This document shows positions 43,701 to 53,100 of a stretch of 56,453 bases of DNA, in pieces. Source of the stretch: CAWJEL01 sp964647255 (GTDB lineage: Bacteria > Chloroflexota > Anaerolineae > CG2-30-64-16); the NCBI GenBank assembly GCA_964647255.1, contig CAZYGI010000021.1:1-56453 (forward strand), in the 5' to 3' direction. The position numbers were made by a program, and so were the translations under genes. The notes under the pieces were generated by a model, which made no database searches, had not been told where the DNA came from, and was given only the letters and a program-made list of their open reading frames with translations. Every line of letters begins with the position of its first letter. The first letter of the stretch is position 1.

Positions 43701-44363
43701 CGCAGCGCGCTCCGCCGCTGCTCCCAGCGTCTTGCTGTCCGGAAAGTGGGCTGTGTGATCGTTGAACAGCAGCAGCGTCGGTCCCTGGCGGCGGGTCAGG
43801 ACGATGTCAAAATAGCCGTCCCCGTTCAGATCGCCCAGCGCCACGCGGCTGTCATTGCCGGGGCCGAGAGGCGCAGCCACCGTCGCTTCTTGCGTCAGCT
43901 TGCCCGAACCATCGTTGAGGTAGGTGACACAGGCTCCATCGTCGGTGCTGGCCACGACATCCAGGTCGCCGTCGCCGTCCAGGTCGCCGACGGCCAGGTC
44001 GGTCGTCTCGGCCGCCGCGCCGAAAGCGATCAGTTGGGCTGGTGAGAAATTCCCTGTGCCATCATTGAACGCGATGCTGCCCGGCTCGCCCCGGTTGCCG
44101 GCGACGATGTCCAGGTCGCCGTCGCCGTCCATGTCACCGACTGCCAACGCCACGGTCGCATCGCTGCCGGTGCCGAACGGGCGGCGGAGCGGAAAGGAGA
44201 TCGGCGCGGCAGCCACCGCTGCCGCGCTCTCTGCGACAACGGGCGGACGGAGAAATACAAACAGTGTGGCCAGGCCCGCTGAGGCGATGAGCACGGCCAG
44301 GGCTGCCCGGCGCAACCGTCGCCGGAGAGGGGTGTCCGGCCTGGCGGAAATCGTCGTTCGCAT
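37755..44363 (-). CDS. giant secreted FG-GAP/VCBS repeat protein with HExxH peptidase and P-domain-like region
   Basis: This 2202-residue protein has an N-terminal export segment (AALAVLIASAGLATLFVFLRP). About 14 FG-GAP repeats follow over residues 60-800 (AVGDMDGDGDLDIVAGN, YLNDGTGNF), giving an integrin-alpha-like propeller with Asp-rich calcium sites. A P-domain-like part lies near 1020-1140 (GIQVWAALSATVPISVDL). The peptidase centre is at 1298-1308: HELGHYLLFLD, HExxH with Asp at the third-ligand position. The C-terminal part is beta-rich, including a DUF-type 'PGWNLIGYPVQG' segment, and ends in a lectin-like domain. The start at 44363 has AAAGGAG. It lies 22 bases downstream of the CHAT/NB-ARC gene on the same strand, so they form one operon. 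Confidence 0.82.
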   Translation of the reverse strand: MRTTISARPDTPLRRRLRRAALAVLIASAGLATLFVFLRPPVVAESAAAVAAAPISFPLRRPFGTGSDATVALAVGDMDGDGDLDIVAGNRGEPGSIAFNDGTGNFSPAQLIAFGAAAETTDLAVGDLDGDGDLDVVASTDDGACVTYLNDGSGKLTQEATVAAPLGPGNDSRVALGDLNGDGYFDIVLTRRQGPTLLLFNDHTAHFPDSKTLGAAAERAAALALGDFDGGGLDVVVAPARGTGVIVYQAGRATASTQTWGAADQKVRDITVGDFTGDGALDFVTTQAGMAAPHKLYIPSPGAGALKPTATFGQGDGELWSVAAGDLNGDGALDLVAGIGIKGWLSRIMLNAGGGRFPAAQMTGFGPPGENTRAVAMADVNGDGLLDIVTGNNGSENAVYLNGQEVAFTAAEPDAGQSSRSRQITSVAVGDLNSDGRLDIVTGSVLDKEEDTADSLVLINQGNGKFQPQSFGLQTGSTWSIALADLNGDNLLDVIAGAEHGMGTVFLSERPDRDQPDRFPAALRYDLPANPAITTTLTTTVATGDLDHKDGIDLVACSLTGGCMIYLNDGAGRFSAGRAAALGAPDDPTAGVAVSDLDGDGNLDIVVGNRGAQNYVYLNDGQGGFPVRLRRPYGTGHDFTWAVAVADVNADGRPDILAANFFERGTIYLNDGAGGFPASLARSFGGSTDRIYSLAAGDINGDGYVDFVAGNWGTESVGGQNMLYLNDGRGNFTPSALGCASYWTRSVALGDMDGNGTLDVVEGNRFGLKRLLVHTNRLRDSDNTGNRQPVIVLSRPISTETAALFSSPQIRAAGTIPVEFRLTDREGETMGRVTLDYALDGGVWKSIEVTDTRLTRNLTTDPDGASHWIPWDTQHSGVFGRSDHAVLRLRAYPQPDRPAEPGTYRYTNTVPALNQWPYISTTTFPFSIQGTSVVVLSDTGPASGALVYRIPAGKERSAAPLGGIEEPFRSAADGFLPGRAEIQAGKTVTDSDKLVAVWPAAEVTAVTPTRFYTSSDALPMTATAAMPIRSRVVISDARRIAGIQVWAALSATVPISVDLLPPAGDRTALFSGDLPPGAAAWHIFTPTLTAPLPPLADGAWSLEVSTAMTEPVQLLGWSLAVKLSPLNYTSARPITPGLEAQPVTADGMQTLTVSSQNPLLLFDLNVALEWNASEDMRYQSQLSADLRRTSELLYDWTNGQMALGNVRVYHDARRNTLLDGTNAWNNAHVRIYASNRLRPNADQGGIVSEVFTETGRTGNPPRPISYLPGQVRMGVTWNRYGDAETGNLGDDWPAALAHELGHYLLFLDDDYLTLRDNLIVPLREDDCPSAMNNPYSNAYSEFHPATDWTSTACSATLAAQNTGRSDWETIKQFYPEVVTPTDVFSTVLSGPSLLPLAVTQIEYQTPDPGSDPLTYLAQLFGLPDETSEATYRRLCKLEPGAQPLDMANLPAVANAGARTPDLPRALDRSKPPVLQCRAPITSTQPLAVPVFYLKGMTPDSTAGGQARAFLFQGPPYPTVLDLGQPIGDQVVAHGARPGDRLCVYDLPNGRVGCEAILAGDDQLAMEQPAGWEPEIIIAPDATSRALTVTVSLPDIQANRALTLTARLYPQDGPAPVAVKLDPVGCAAGQCAYRTVLTSDSPVLEGYVLVGESKGVLGAVGTNPRQAITEFAIGGNPVRIRTMHSPADARNVRIRSMHVRIRSMHAPATSADGQVMVYPDEQALPSDTEWSFTLQPATRLPAEIPWATQIGRAYWLSASKNITDFGHSSLTFEYLRSDVPAGEEAFIRMYTWDAAAQVWAPLEEQKNDPEYHLISARLRGPGLYALFSHYDISLQPGWNLIGYPVQGSRRITDALASIAGKYSMVFGFDDTGSLAEPWKAYVPGAGDWTTDLREFRFGRGYWIRVTDPGAGKEGIVLHLKGNPETTQPPTATLAADTLPNPPAIYFGTLRNDRAGFTLAPGPAVQAYVGDALCGEGKVNGERYAVKVRAASAKETGCGTPGAPVAFRIAGLPEETLAAAAWDNGAPHPQDLRIPAGAHNGAPTPGVVCTEFVRNGTFAADGAWTRPVTDNRGRVTQRDAEHGRSLLLGVLPGEAAPRSLTYSTAFQDDILLPASASAITLSFSVQTDGRAGSDGRIVQIYRQDWGYPALATWAIARSEPWQTITLDLTPFKGQSVHLYFEVANAGSTPTRWMAIDDVSVRACQ
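39252..39335. repeat. 21-bp tandem units in the giant gene
   Basis: Units of 21 bases at 39252-39272 and 39273-39293 are adjacent. A third similar unit lies at 39315-39335, with a diverged 21 bases between. On the coding strand each encodes a heptapeptide like VRIRSMH, in frame. Confidence 0.75.
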
Positions 44364-44385
44364 CGTGCTCGCTCCTTTGTCAAGA

Positions 44386-47300
44386 TCATGACTGGGCAGG
44401 GGCGCCGAGGCGCTCAAGCACAGCCTCAGCTTCACGCATCAATTCGGTGCTGCGTTCGGTTTCGCCGGCGGCTGCAAGCGCCCGTGCGTACGCCAACTGC
44501 GCACGCGCGGTTTCATAGGGATCTTGTTCCGTCAGGAGCGCCAGGCTGCGCTCGAAGGCGCCGAGCGCTTCGTCCATCCGGCCGGCGGCCGCCAGGGCCA
44601 GTCCTTTCGCCCGCCAGGCCTTGCCTTCATCCACGGCCTGCGCCAGCTCGGCCGCGACGGCAATCGCTCTTTCGCTCCGGTCCTGCGCCGCGACCGGGTC
44701 GCCTTCGGCCAGGACAAGCTCCGCCTGGGTGGTGAGCGTTTCGGGCAGGATGTAGTCCCAGCCGCCCCCCGTCGCCAGCGTTTCGGCCTCGGCCAGCGCA
44801 GCCCGGGCTGCGCCAAAATCCTGCCGACGGAGGTGCAGTTGCGCCAACACCGGCAGGGTGGCGGCCAGGTATTCGGGATTGGCGATCCGCCGGAAGAGGT
44901 CAGCCGCGCACCGGAGGTGATTCTCTGCGGTGGCCTCATCGCCCTGGTGCAGTCGCAAGGTGCCCAGCAGGTTGTGGATGTGCGCTTGCTCGAACAGGCT
45001 GCCCAACTGCTCGGCCAGCTTTAAGGCCTCCTGGTAGTCGGCTGCGGCGTTGGTCCAATCGCCAGCGATCTCCTTGTCAATGGCGCTGTTGCTGAGAAGG
45101 CTCGACAGCCCGTAGAGATCGTGCAACTGCCTGCTCAGCTCCAGCGCCTGACCTGCGTACCGGCTGCTCGCCGCCGTGTTGCCGGACCAGGCGTGCGCCG
45201 TGCTCAAGTTGCCCAACACGTTGGCGCGCAATTGGCTGATCGTGGCGGGCAGCAGGGAGAGCGCCTGTTCCAGGGATGCGATAGCTGCATCATATTCAGC
45301 CAGCCCTACGTGTACGGCGCCGACCCGGTTGAGCAGCGCGGCCTGGAGCGCAGCATCGCCGCCGGCCGCGGCCAATCCTTGTTCCAGCCAGCGCAACGCC
45401 TCGTCGGGCGTCTGGTGCTCCAGGGCGGCGCCCATGCCCAGGCAAGCCCGCGCCTCCCAGGCCGCGCGGGTTGGCGTGGTCGGCAGCCCTTGGAGGTCGG
45501 CCAATGCGGCCTGGTAGCGTTGTTTTGCGGCTGCGCTCTCCCCCAGGAAGGCCAGGAGATCGCCCGACGCCACCAGGACGCTCAGCCGCATCTCCGGGCT
45601 CAGGGCGGACTGCTCCAATGCCTCCAACAGCCGGCGCAGCGGGCCGGCCTCTCCCCGGTTCACGCTGGCCCAGATATCGGCGGCCGCCAGCCCGGCGGCG
45701 TGATCATATTCGCCTGCGCGGTGATAGTGCACCGCTGCCCGCAGCAGATCGGGCTCCTCGCGCTCGTAGTAGGCGCCCGCGCGACGGTGCATCGCCTGCC
45801 GCTCCCGGCGCCCCAGCAGGTCGTAGTAGAAGGCCCGCAGGAACGCGTGCTGCGTGTACTCCCGATCGCGCCGCCCCTCAATCTCCAGCAGCAGGTAGCG
45901 GTTGCTCAGATAATGCAGCGTCCGACGCACGCCGCCGGTATCCAGCGTGGCCTCGATGGCATCGCGCGTGCCGGGATGATCCAGCAGCACCGCGACGCCG
46001 CTCATGATGGTCTTCTCCTCGGGCTGCAACTGCCGGTCCACCTCTTTGAGGAGAAACCCCGCCACATCCTCTTCCTCGACCAGCCGCTCGATCACGCGCT
46101 CGGGGCGGGTGGCGCGGCGCAGCGCCTCGACGGCGAGCGTCACCAGCTCGGCGTTGCCGTCCGTGCGCCGGTGGAGCTCGGCAGCCAGGTCGGGCGGCAG
46201 GGTCACGCCGCGCGCTGCCAGCAGCTGCGCCGTGCCGGCCAGGTCCAGACCCTCCAGCGGCTCAAATTTGACCGTCGTCACGTAAGCCGGCGCCTCGCGC
46301 GAGGTGATGATCAGGGTGATCTCGCCGGCCGGGAGGAGCGCCTGGAGCCGTTCCCGGAAGGCCGTGACCAGGGGATCATCTTCGACGTGGTGGAAGTCGT
46401 CCAGGCAGATCACGTAGCCGCGGCCGCGGACGAGCTGAAAGACGTAGTCCAGCAGAACCGGTGTGGGCGGCGGTTTCCCGCCCGATTGGGCGGCAGCCTG
46501 GAGCATCTCCCACAGTTCGCCCTGGCCGTTGCGCGCCATCAGCCCGGCAAGCTGCCAGATGATCGCCTCGATGCTCTCGCCCTCGTGAAACCGGTGCCAG
46601 AGGATGCGGGCCGGGTCGGCGGCGGCCTGGTGCGCCAGCCGGGCGGCCAGCGTCGTCTTGCCTACGCCGGGCATCCCGGCGATGATCGCGAAATGGGCTG
46701 CGTCCAGGATGCTGGCAAAATAGGCCAGCTCCCGCTCGCGGCCGACGAATCCGCTCACATCGGGCAGCGGCACAGGCCCCGGCGGCGGCGGCACCCGGAT
46801 CGCCTGCGTGCCTCCAGGCTCGGCTTCCTCACCTTTGCCCGGCAGTTCGATCAACCGGTTATCGTCGGAGCGGGTGAACAGCACCGGTGTGGCCCATTCA
46901 AGCGGGTTGCCGCGGGCGGCGATGGCCTTGCGCGCCTCGCTCAGTGCGGCCTCGGCCGGGTAGCCGTCGGCCAGCGCCCGGTAGAACTCGTGGCTGAGCG
47001 CGATGGCGGCCGCGTCGCTGACCGCGAACTGCATTGCCAGCACCGCGGGCACGCCTTCGCTCACCAGGGTTTGGGCGGCGCCGGTGAACGCCGCGCCATC
47101 ACTGCCGGCCGCACTCCGGCACGCGTTCAGGAAGACCAGCCGCAGCGCGCGGTGGTCGGCCAGCAAGATGCTGAGGTTGCGGGCCGGCACCCAGTTCGGA
47201 TAGCCGTTCGCGTCCTCGAACAAGGTCCCGCCGAGATTCTGGCCGGCGTCGAAGAAACCGTGGCCGACGAAGTGGAGCACGTGCACCGGCCCCTGGCGCA

Positions 47301-47919
47301 ATCGGACTTGCAGCGCGTCCAGCGTGGCCGCCGGCAGGCGCTCCAGCCGGATAACCTGGCGCTGGGTAAGATCCGCGGTTGCCTGGCGCAGCAGGCCCCA
47401 CTCCCGCTCCACATCCAGCGGGGGCGCGCCTTTGGGATTCGCCAGCACCGCCAGCACAGTGAGCGGCGGCGCGACCGGCAGCAGGGGCGCGGCTTGGCTG
47501 AGCTCCAAATAGCGCACCACGGGCGTCGCGTCGGAGAGCGCAAGAAAGCGCTGCTCGGCTTCGGCGTAGAGGTACTCCCACGGCAGGTTTGCCAGCTCGG
47601 GCACGTCGCGGTCGAAGCGCAGCCGGATGCGCAGGCCGACCTGCCGGCGGAGGGCTTCATCGAGGCTGCGGCGCAGGCAGATGCCAACATCACCGCCGAA
47701 GATCGCCTGGAAGAGCCGGCTGCCGAATTCCTGGGCGTCAGTGGGGAGCGCATCAGCATTGGCAGCGCCCTGGGCGTAGCGCGCACGGTCGCTTTCGCTG
47801 AAAGGCCAGGCGAACTGTCCTGTCGCTTCGCCGGCCAGCGAGCGGATGACGCGCGCCCGGTAGCCCTGAGCCCCGCGCTCAATCAGCAGGTCGAAGTTAG
47901 CGAAAGTGGGCGCAGTCAT
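44386..47919 (-). CDS. CHAT protease-NB-ARC ATPase-TPR (STAND) protein
   Basis: This 1177-residue cytosolic protein has an N-terminal CHAT (caspase-fold) domain. The dyad His220 (VLHFVGHGFFD) and Cys267 (LVFLNACRSA) is intact. The NB-ARC/STAND ATPase follows at about 388-700, with Walker A GMPGVGKTT (415-423) and Walker B-like YVICLDDFH. About 10 TPR-like helical pairs occupy the C-terminus. In known CHAT and STAND systems the repeat part senses a trigger, the ATPase oligomerises and the protease is released. The start is ATG 47919 (GTG 47922 also possible), with an AGAGGTGG SD. A promoter lies at 48063-48091. The next gene downstream encodes the giant secreted protein. Target and trigger are unknown. 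Confidence 0.9.
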   Translation of the reverse strand: MTAPTFANFDLLIERGAQGYRARVIRSLAGEATGQFAWPFSESDRARYAQGAANADALPTDAQEFGSRLFQAIFGGDVGICLRRSLDEALRRQVGLRIRLRFDRDVPELANLPWEYLYAEAEQRFLALSDATPVVRYLELSQAAPLLPVAPPLTVLAVLANPKGAPPLDVEREWGLLRQATADLTQRQVIRLERLPAATLDALQVRLRQGPVHVLHFVGHGFFDAGQNLGGTLFEDANGYPNWVPARNLSILLADHRALRLVFLNACRSAAGSDGAAFTGAAQTLVSEGVPAVLAMQFAVSDAAAIALSHEFYRALADGYPAEAALSEARKAIAARGNPLEWATPVLFTRSDDNRLIELPGKGEEAEPGGTQAIRVPPPPGPVPLPDVSGFVGRERELAYFASILDAAHFAIIAGMPGVGKTTLAARLAHQAAADPARILWHRFHEGESIEAIIWQLAGLMARNGQGELWEMLQAAAQSGGKPPPTPVLLDYVFQLVRGRGYVICLDDFHHVEDDPLVTAFRERLQALLPAGEITLIITSREAPAYVTTVKFEPLEGLDLAGTAQLLAARGVTLPPDLAAELHRRTDGNAELVTLAVEALRRATRPERVIERLVEEEDVAGFLLKEVDRQLQPEEKTIMSGVAVLLDHPGTRDAIEATLDTGGVRRTLHYLSNRYLLLEIEGRRDREYTQHAFLRAFYYDLLGRRERQAMHRRAGAYYEREEPDLLRAAVHYHRAGEYDHAAGLAAADIWASVNRGEAGPLRRLLEALEQSALSPEMRLSVLVASGDLLAFLGESAAAKQRYQAALADLQGLPTTPTRAAWEARACLGMGAALEHQTPDEALRWLEQGLAAAGGDAALQAALLNRVGAVHVGLAEYDAAIASLEQALSLLPATISQLRANVLGNLSTAHAWSGNTAASSRYAGQALELSRQLHDLYGLSSLLSNSAIDKEIAGDWTNAAADYQEALKLAEQLGSLFEQAHIHNLLGTLRLHQGDEATAENHLRCAADLFRRIANPEYLAATLPVLAQLHLRRQDFGAARAALAEAETLATGGGWDYILPETLTTQAELVLAEGDPVAAQDRSERAIAVAAELAQAVDEGKAWRAKGLALAAAGRMDEALGAFERSLALLTEQDPYETARAQLAYARALAAAGETERSTELMREAEAVLERLGAPAQS

Positions 47920-48062
47920 CACGCCACCTCTTGGTGGAATCCGGTCCGGGGGTGCGGTGGCCTCGATGCGTGCATGATTTCCTCTGCGCGAACAGAGCGC
48001 GTTCAGTGGCGCACCGATCTTAGACGATCACACGAAAGTGGGCTGCATACAAATGCAACGCA

Positions 48063-48091
48063 ATGGTAGTGCAGTATTTTGCGCGTGTCAA
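48063..48091 (-). promoter_or_regulatory. promoter of the CHAT-giant protein operon
   Basis: On the minus strand a consensus TTGACA (48091 to 48086) and TACCAT (48068 to 48063) are separated by 17 bases, 144 bases before the CHAT start codon. The 201 bases between CHAT and the upstream gene hold nothing else I can name. Confidence 0.6.
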
Positions 48092-48120
48092 ATACTGGTT
48101 GGCAAGGTTCTTCGGGTTCC

Positions 48121-50130
48121 CTACATCTCCTCCGGCCGCGTCGGCGGCAGGCAGATAATCTCTTCGTCGTGCAGCCCGTCCGCATCCCATTCGATCCAAT
48201 CCTCAGCGCTGCGCGCGCTGGGCATGAATGGCGTTGGGTCGTGGAACCAGGCATCGTCTGCAAGCGCGGATTTGTAACCCTCATGGCGGTTGCCCACCAG
48301 GATCAGGCTGAAATGCAGGTGCGGGCCGCTCGAATTGCCGGTGTTGCCGCTCTTGCCCACCTCGTAGCCCGTCTGGATGTGGTCGCCTTCCTTGACCGAG
48401 ACGCTGGACAGGTGCGCATAGACCGTGTAGCCCCGCTGGCTGCCCCAGGTGTGTTCCATGATCACGCGGATGCCGTAAGGCCCCTGATTTTTGTCTGGCC
48501 CGTATGTGCCGGGGGTCGCGCCGCTGCGGAATACCACGCCGTCGGCCGCAGCCTTGACCGACGTCGCGAGCGCGCAGGCGTAATCAATGCCCTCGTGACC
48601 GGCCAGACCAAACGGCTGATAAACGGCCGGGTTCTGGCCGAAGCTCTGCGAGACGCGGGCGCCGGGCGCGGGGTTTTGCAGGACGATCTCCGCGTCGCCG
48701 TCCACGCCCTTGTCCAGGTCGGCACGCAGTTTCTTGACCGCCGGCAGCAGGCTGGCCATCCGCTGCTGCAGGTCGGGCAGGTTGCCCAGGCCGGCGAGCG
48801 CCGCCTGTAGATCCTTCTGCGCCTGGCTGATGGCGGGCGCCAGGCCCGCCACTGCCGCGACGCGGCCGCGCTGCGCGGCCAATTGATCTTGCAGGTTTGC
48901 GGCGCGCTGTCGCAGGGCCGGGGTCGCCCCGCTGCGTTGCGCCAACTGCGCCTGCGCCCGCTGTATGCGGCCTTGCAGCGCGGTCAGCGCGTCGAGCAGC
49001 GCGGCCGCCTGTTTAGCCTGATCCGCAGCCGTGTCGAGCGGCGGTTTCTGGGCTGCAAGCTGTGCCAACTGTGCCAACTGCTGCGCGGCCGGCGCCAGTT
49101 GACCTTCCAGCGCGGCGGCCCGCTGCTTCAGCCCTGCCAGGTCGGTCGGCAGCGGTTCGACGGGCGGCTGCACCGGCTCTGGCGGCGCCGACGTCTCGCG
49201 CAGTTTCGCGATGCGCGAGATGATCTGAATGGACCGGCCCTCGTTGTCCTCGCCCAGGTGGCGGAACGTTTCCCACCTGCCGCCATGCCCCACCTGGTAA
49301 AGGCACGCGCCTTTGACATAAAGATCGCGACACAGCTCGGCGTTGTACCAGGCCAGCGCTTCCCAGTATTGATCCTGGGAAAGCGCGTCGCCCGACCACA
49401 ACCAGCCCACGTCACCGGGCGGGTAAACCGGGTATTTGTACATGCGCGCCAGGCCGCACTCGGTGATGATGACCTCGAATCGGTCGCCGTACTTCTGCCG
49501 GATGCCCTCCATGCAGGTGCGATAGAGCAGCGCGCTGGTTGCCACATCCGGCCCTGGCTTGAGCGTGGGCCAGCCGTATTCGTGAAAACCGAGGTACCTG
49601 TAACTCTGCAGCGTGCCCTGGAAGTAGTCCAGGTAGTGATTGGCTGCCGTGAAGTTCCCCGCAGCGAAGTTGAACGCCACCGCTTCCAGCTTCTGGGTCT
49701 GCAACTGCTGGCGGAAGCCCACCATGAACGCGTCGTAGGCTCTCAGCTTCTGCGTGATCCCGGTCGGATTGCTCCGGAAAGCGCCCGACGCCGGACCGGG
49801 CGCCGCCTCGTTGAGGCTCATCCAGGCGTCAATCAACAGGCGGTCGTTGACCTTTTCGGTGGCGTAGCCGTAATCGTAATTCAGAATTCGATCCGCCAGC
49901 TTGCGTCCTTCCGCGGCCGGGTCTGCGCTCTTCAGCATGGCATCCTGCTCCTGGTTTTCCAGGAAGACGCGGCCGATGATGAACGAATCCGGCGAGCGCC
50001 AGCGCCGAATCTCCTGCAGCTTGCCCCGGTCGCCCGCGTGCCAGAGAATCGTCGGCGGCTTGACCTCCACCAGCGCCTCCGGAATCCATTGCCGCGTTGA
50101 AACCTCGATGTAGAAGCCGAGCTTGTTCAT
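48121..50130 (-). CDS. TIM-barrel glycoside-hydrolase-like protein with coiled coil and M23 peptidase
   Basis: This protein has 669 residues. Residues 1-320 look like a clan-A TIM-barrel hydrolase (YLGFHEYGWPTL; FEVIITECGLARM, where Glu could be the nucleophile). An Ala/Gln-rich coiled coil (about 340-480) leads to an M23/LytM metallopeptidase at about 490-640. Its zinc motifs are GHEGIDYACA, YTVYAHLSSVSV and SSGPHLHFSLI, all intact. M23 enzymes cut peptidoglycan cross-bridges. No signal peptide is visible, so export would need another route or lysis. Its ATG overlaps the stop of the amidase gene (ATGA), so both proteins are made together. Confidence 0.84.
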   Translation of the reverse strand: MNKLGFYIEVSTRQWIPEALVEVKPPTILWHAGDRGKLQEIRRWRSPDSFIIGRVFLENQEQDAMLKSADPAAEGRKLADRILNYDYGYATEKVNDRLLIDAWMSLNEAAPGPASGAFRSNPTGITQKLRAYDAFMVGFRQQLQTQKLEAVAFNFAAGNFTAANHYLDYFQGTLQSYRYLGFHEYGWPTLKPGPDVATSALLYRTCMEGIRQKYGDRFEVIITECGLARMYKYPVYPPGDVGWLWSGDALSQDQYWEALAWYNAELCRDLYVKGACLYQVGHGGRWETFRHLGEDNEGRSIQIISRIAKLRETSAPPEPVQPPVEPLPTDLAGLKQRAAALEGQLAPAAQQLAQLAQLAAQKPPLDTAADQAKQAAALLDALTALQGRIQRAQAQLAQRSGATPALRQRAANLQDQLAAQRGRVAAVAGLAPAISQAQKDLQAALAGLGNLPDLQQRMASLLPAVKKLRADLDKGVDGDAEIVLQNPAPGARVSQSFGQNPAVYQPFGLAGHEGIDYACALATSVKAAADGVVFRSGATPGTYGPDKNQGPYGIRVIMEHTWGSQRGYTVYAHLSSVSVKEGDHIQTGYEVGKSGNTGNSSGPHLHFSLILVGNRHEGYKSALADDAWFHDPTPFMPSARSAEDWIEWDADGLHDEEIICLPPTRPEEM

Positions 50131-53100
50131 GCTGCGCCTCCCGTGCTCTTGCTGCGCCTGCGCTTGGGCTTCTGCTCAGGGTCCGAGGCCCCGGATCTTG
50201 GTTTCGAGTGTTTCGGTTTCGGAGTCCTGGTTTTCGCAACCTTGCCTGCCCCACGCGTCACGCTGGGGATGTCAATCAGTGCATCCTCGGCGGCCGCGGG
50301 GTCGAAGCCGATCAGCGGCCATTCATCCGGCACGGTCCACGCGTCCCAGGGCGGGTCCGGTGATGCTTCCGGCCCGCGATCCCACGGATCGGGCGTCTCG
50401 CTGCCGCGCGCGACCCCCCGTGCGCCGGGATAAGGCGTGCCGGCGGCGATCAGCGCGGCCAGCCGGGCCCGCGTGTCGGCCTCATCCACGCCGGCCAGGC
50501 GGAAGACGCGGCAGCCGGCCTCGACCAGCCGCGCCTCGTCCGTGCCGCTGATGCCGGCATCACCGCCCACGATGGTCACGACTTCGGCCTGCATGGCGTC
50601 TGTCACCGAGAAGCCGGCGGTGGGCCGGAACGCGGCGATGTAGTCCTGCGCGTTGCGCCAGTCGGCCTGGGCCCAGTCTGCGCCGTGATCCCACAACAGC
50701 AGGTAGTGCTTGATCGGTTTGGCGCGACTCTGCGGCTGGCCGTCCAGCCAGCCCTGCACCGCCGCCAGCAGCTTGTCGCGCCAGGCGATACCCGTTTTCC
50801 ATTGGTCGCCCGGGCATTCGGTAGCGCCCTTTTCCACTTGATCCCAAATATCGCGATGCCCCACCACGCCGGTGACCGGGATGCCGTTCTCGAACTGCGG
50901 CTGCAGGGGGACGCTGTACTTTTGCATCAGCCAGGCGATCAACTGCGACGCGCTGGCGAGCTGGGCGGCAGTCGGCTCCTGCTTCTCCGGCGGGTGCGGG
51001 TTGCTCTGCAGATCGGTGCGCATGAAGCGGCCGATCAGACTGACCGCCACCGCATAGTTGTTCGGCTCGCCGCCCACCTGGTAGGAGCGGATCTCATCGG
51101 GCTGGCAGTGGAAGATCGTGCCGTCGGTCGCTACGATGTAGTGATAGGCGACGCCGGGCCACTGCTCCTTGACGATCTTGTCGCCCCTCTTGCGCACGCC
51201 AAAAACGTGGTAGTGCGCAATATTCTGCACGGTGTGGGTCGTCGGCGTGTCGGTGTGATGCACCGCGATCAGGGTGATCGGCCGCGTGCGCGTGGTGTAA
51301 GGCGGCAGCGTGGGGTGTGTCTCCAGCTTGCCGATCATGTCCACCAGCGGAGGCTGCGGTACGCCGGCCGGCTGAACCGCCCGCAGACGCTCGATCTCCG
51401 CTTGCAGCGTCGTGATGCTGCTCCGCAACTGCGCCATCGTGGCCTCGTTGGCGGCGATCTGCTGCAGCAGGCTCTGCACCTGCGCCTGGCCGTCCGCGCT
51501 GCGCAATCGCTCCACTTCGGCCTGCGCCTGCGCCAGCGCGCTCTTCAGGCTGTCCCGTTCCTGTGTCAGCCCGCTGACCTGGCCCTGCAGTTGGGCGACC
51601 AGGGCCTCATTGCCCCCGCTGCCGCCGTCTGATGACGTTTTGGCCCGCTCGGCCGCCACGGCCGCCAGCAGGGTGTGCTTGAAAGCGGCGCCGCTCAGCC
51701 ATTGGCTGCCGGGAGAGCCGCTGACCTCCAACTCGCTGCGCCCCACCACGGCGTCATTGCCCAGGTTGTGTGTGACCAGCAGCCAGGCGATCAGCCGGGC
51801 CGCGGCGGCCAACTGCGCCTCGGTCGGGACTGCTGTCCTGAAATCGCCGGCCAGGGCCACGGCCACGCTGCCGGCATTTGCGGCCGGCAGCTTCGTCTGC
51901 TCGGTGATCACCTCCAACGGCTGTGTCGCGTAGATGGTCCCGTCGCTCTGGATCAGGAAGTGATAGGTGATGCCGGGCTGCCCCCGAGCGACCTGCGCCT
52001 CGGCCACGCGCTGCGGCGTGACCGTGCCCGAGGTAGCGGTGTGATGCACGACGATGCGTTTAATGGCGCTCAATGGCCGGGTGTCGTAGCGCTTGCTGTC
52101 GTGCTGCTTCAACGGCCCTGGGTCTTTGATGTCCGGCTTGACCACGCCTGGCGGCGCACCATCCTGCAGTCGCCGCACCTGCTCGACCAGATCGGCGATT
52201 TGCAGATCTTTCTGCGCCACGGCGTCGCGCAGGCCAGCGATGTCCTGCTTCCCCTGTGCCAGCGCCGCGCGCAGCGTCTCCGTCTCCTGGCGAAGCTGGT
52301 CCGCCGCGCTCTGCAGTTGGCCGACCTGGGCCGTCAGCTCGTCCACGCGCTGGCGCAGCTTTGCCAGATCGGCGTCGTTTGGCTGCTTGTTCAGCCAGGT
52401 CTGCACATCAGCCAGCAGGCGCTCACGGTAGCGCGCGCCGGTGTTCCACTGGCTGCCGGGCGAACCCACCTTCTCGACCTCCAGGCGGCCGATGATTGCG
52501 TCGGCGCTCAACTGGCAGGTGACCAGCAGCCAGGCGACCAGGTGGGCGGCGCTGGCGAGCTGCGCTTCGGTTGGCGTGGCCGTCATGAAGCTGCCGCCCA
52601 ACGCCACGGCCACACTGTCGGCGTTGACCTCTGCCTTCAGCGTCTGCTCCACCACCGCCTCCAGGGGCTGCGTCCAGTAGATCGCACCGTCGGCGTTGAT
52701 GAGAAAATGATAGGTGATGCCGGGCCGGCCCTGGCGTGTAACCTGGCCTTGCGCGATGGCCTGTGGGGACAGGTTGCCGTCAGGGATGGCGGTGTGATGC
52801 ACCACAATGCGGCGGATGGCGTCCAGGCTGCGGACCGGATAAGGCGTCGCCTGGGGCAGGTTCCCGCGCAGGTCTTGCAGGTCCGGCTGCGGCACGGAGC
52901 CTGGCGGCAGAGCCAGCAGCGCCTCCAGGCTGTCTACGCTGCGGGTCAGGGCATCGGCCGCCGCGGCCGCGGTGGTCACATCGCCGGCGCGCTGGCCCAG
53001 GTCCGCGATGCGGGTCACGAGCGGGCCCGAGGTCGCAACGCCCGCACCGGACGCCCCCTGCAGATCGGCCAGCAGTTTGGCGACCTGTGCCTCCAGGTCG

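Noticed and set aside
45121..48069. A 982-codon plus-strand frame opposite the CHAT gene
   Set aside because: It is antisense to an intact CHAT/NB-ARC/TPR protein and has no domain of its own.
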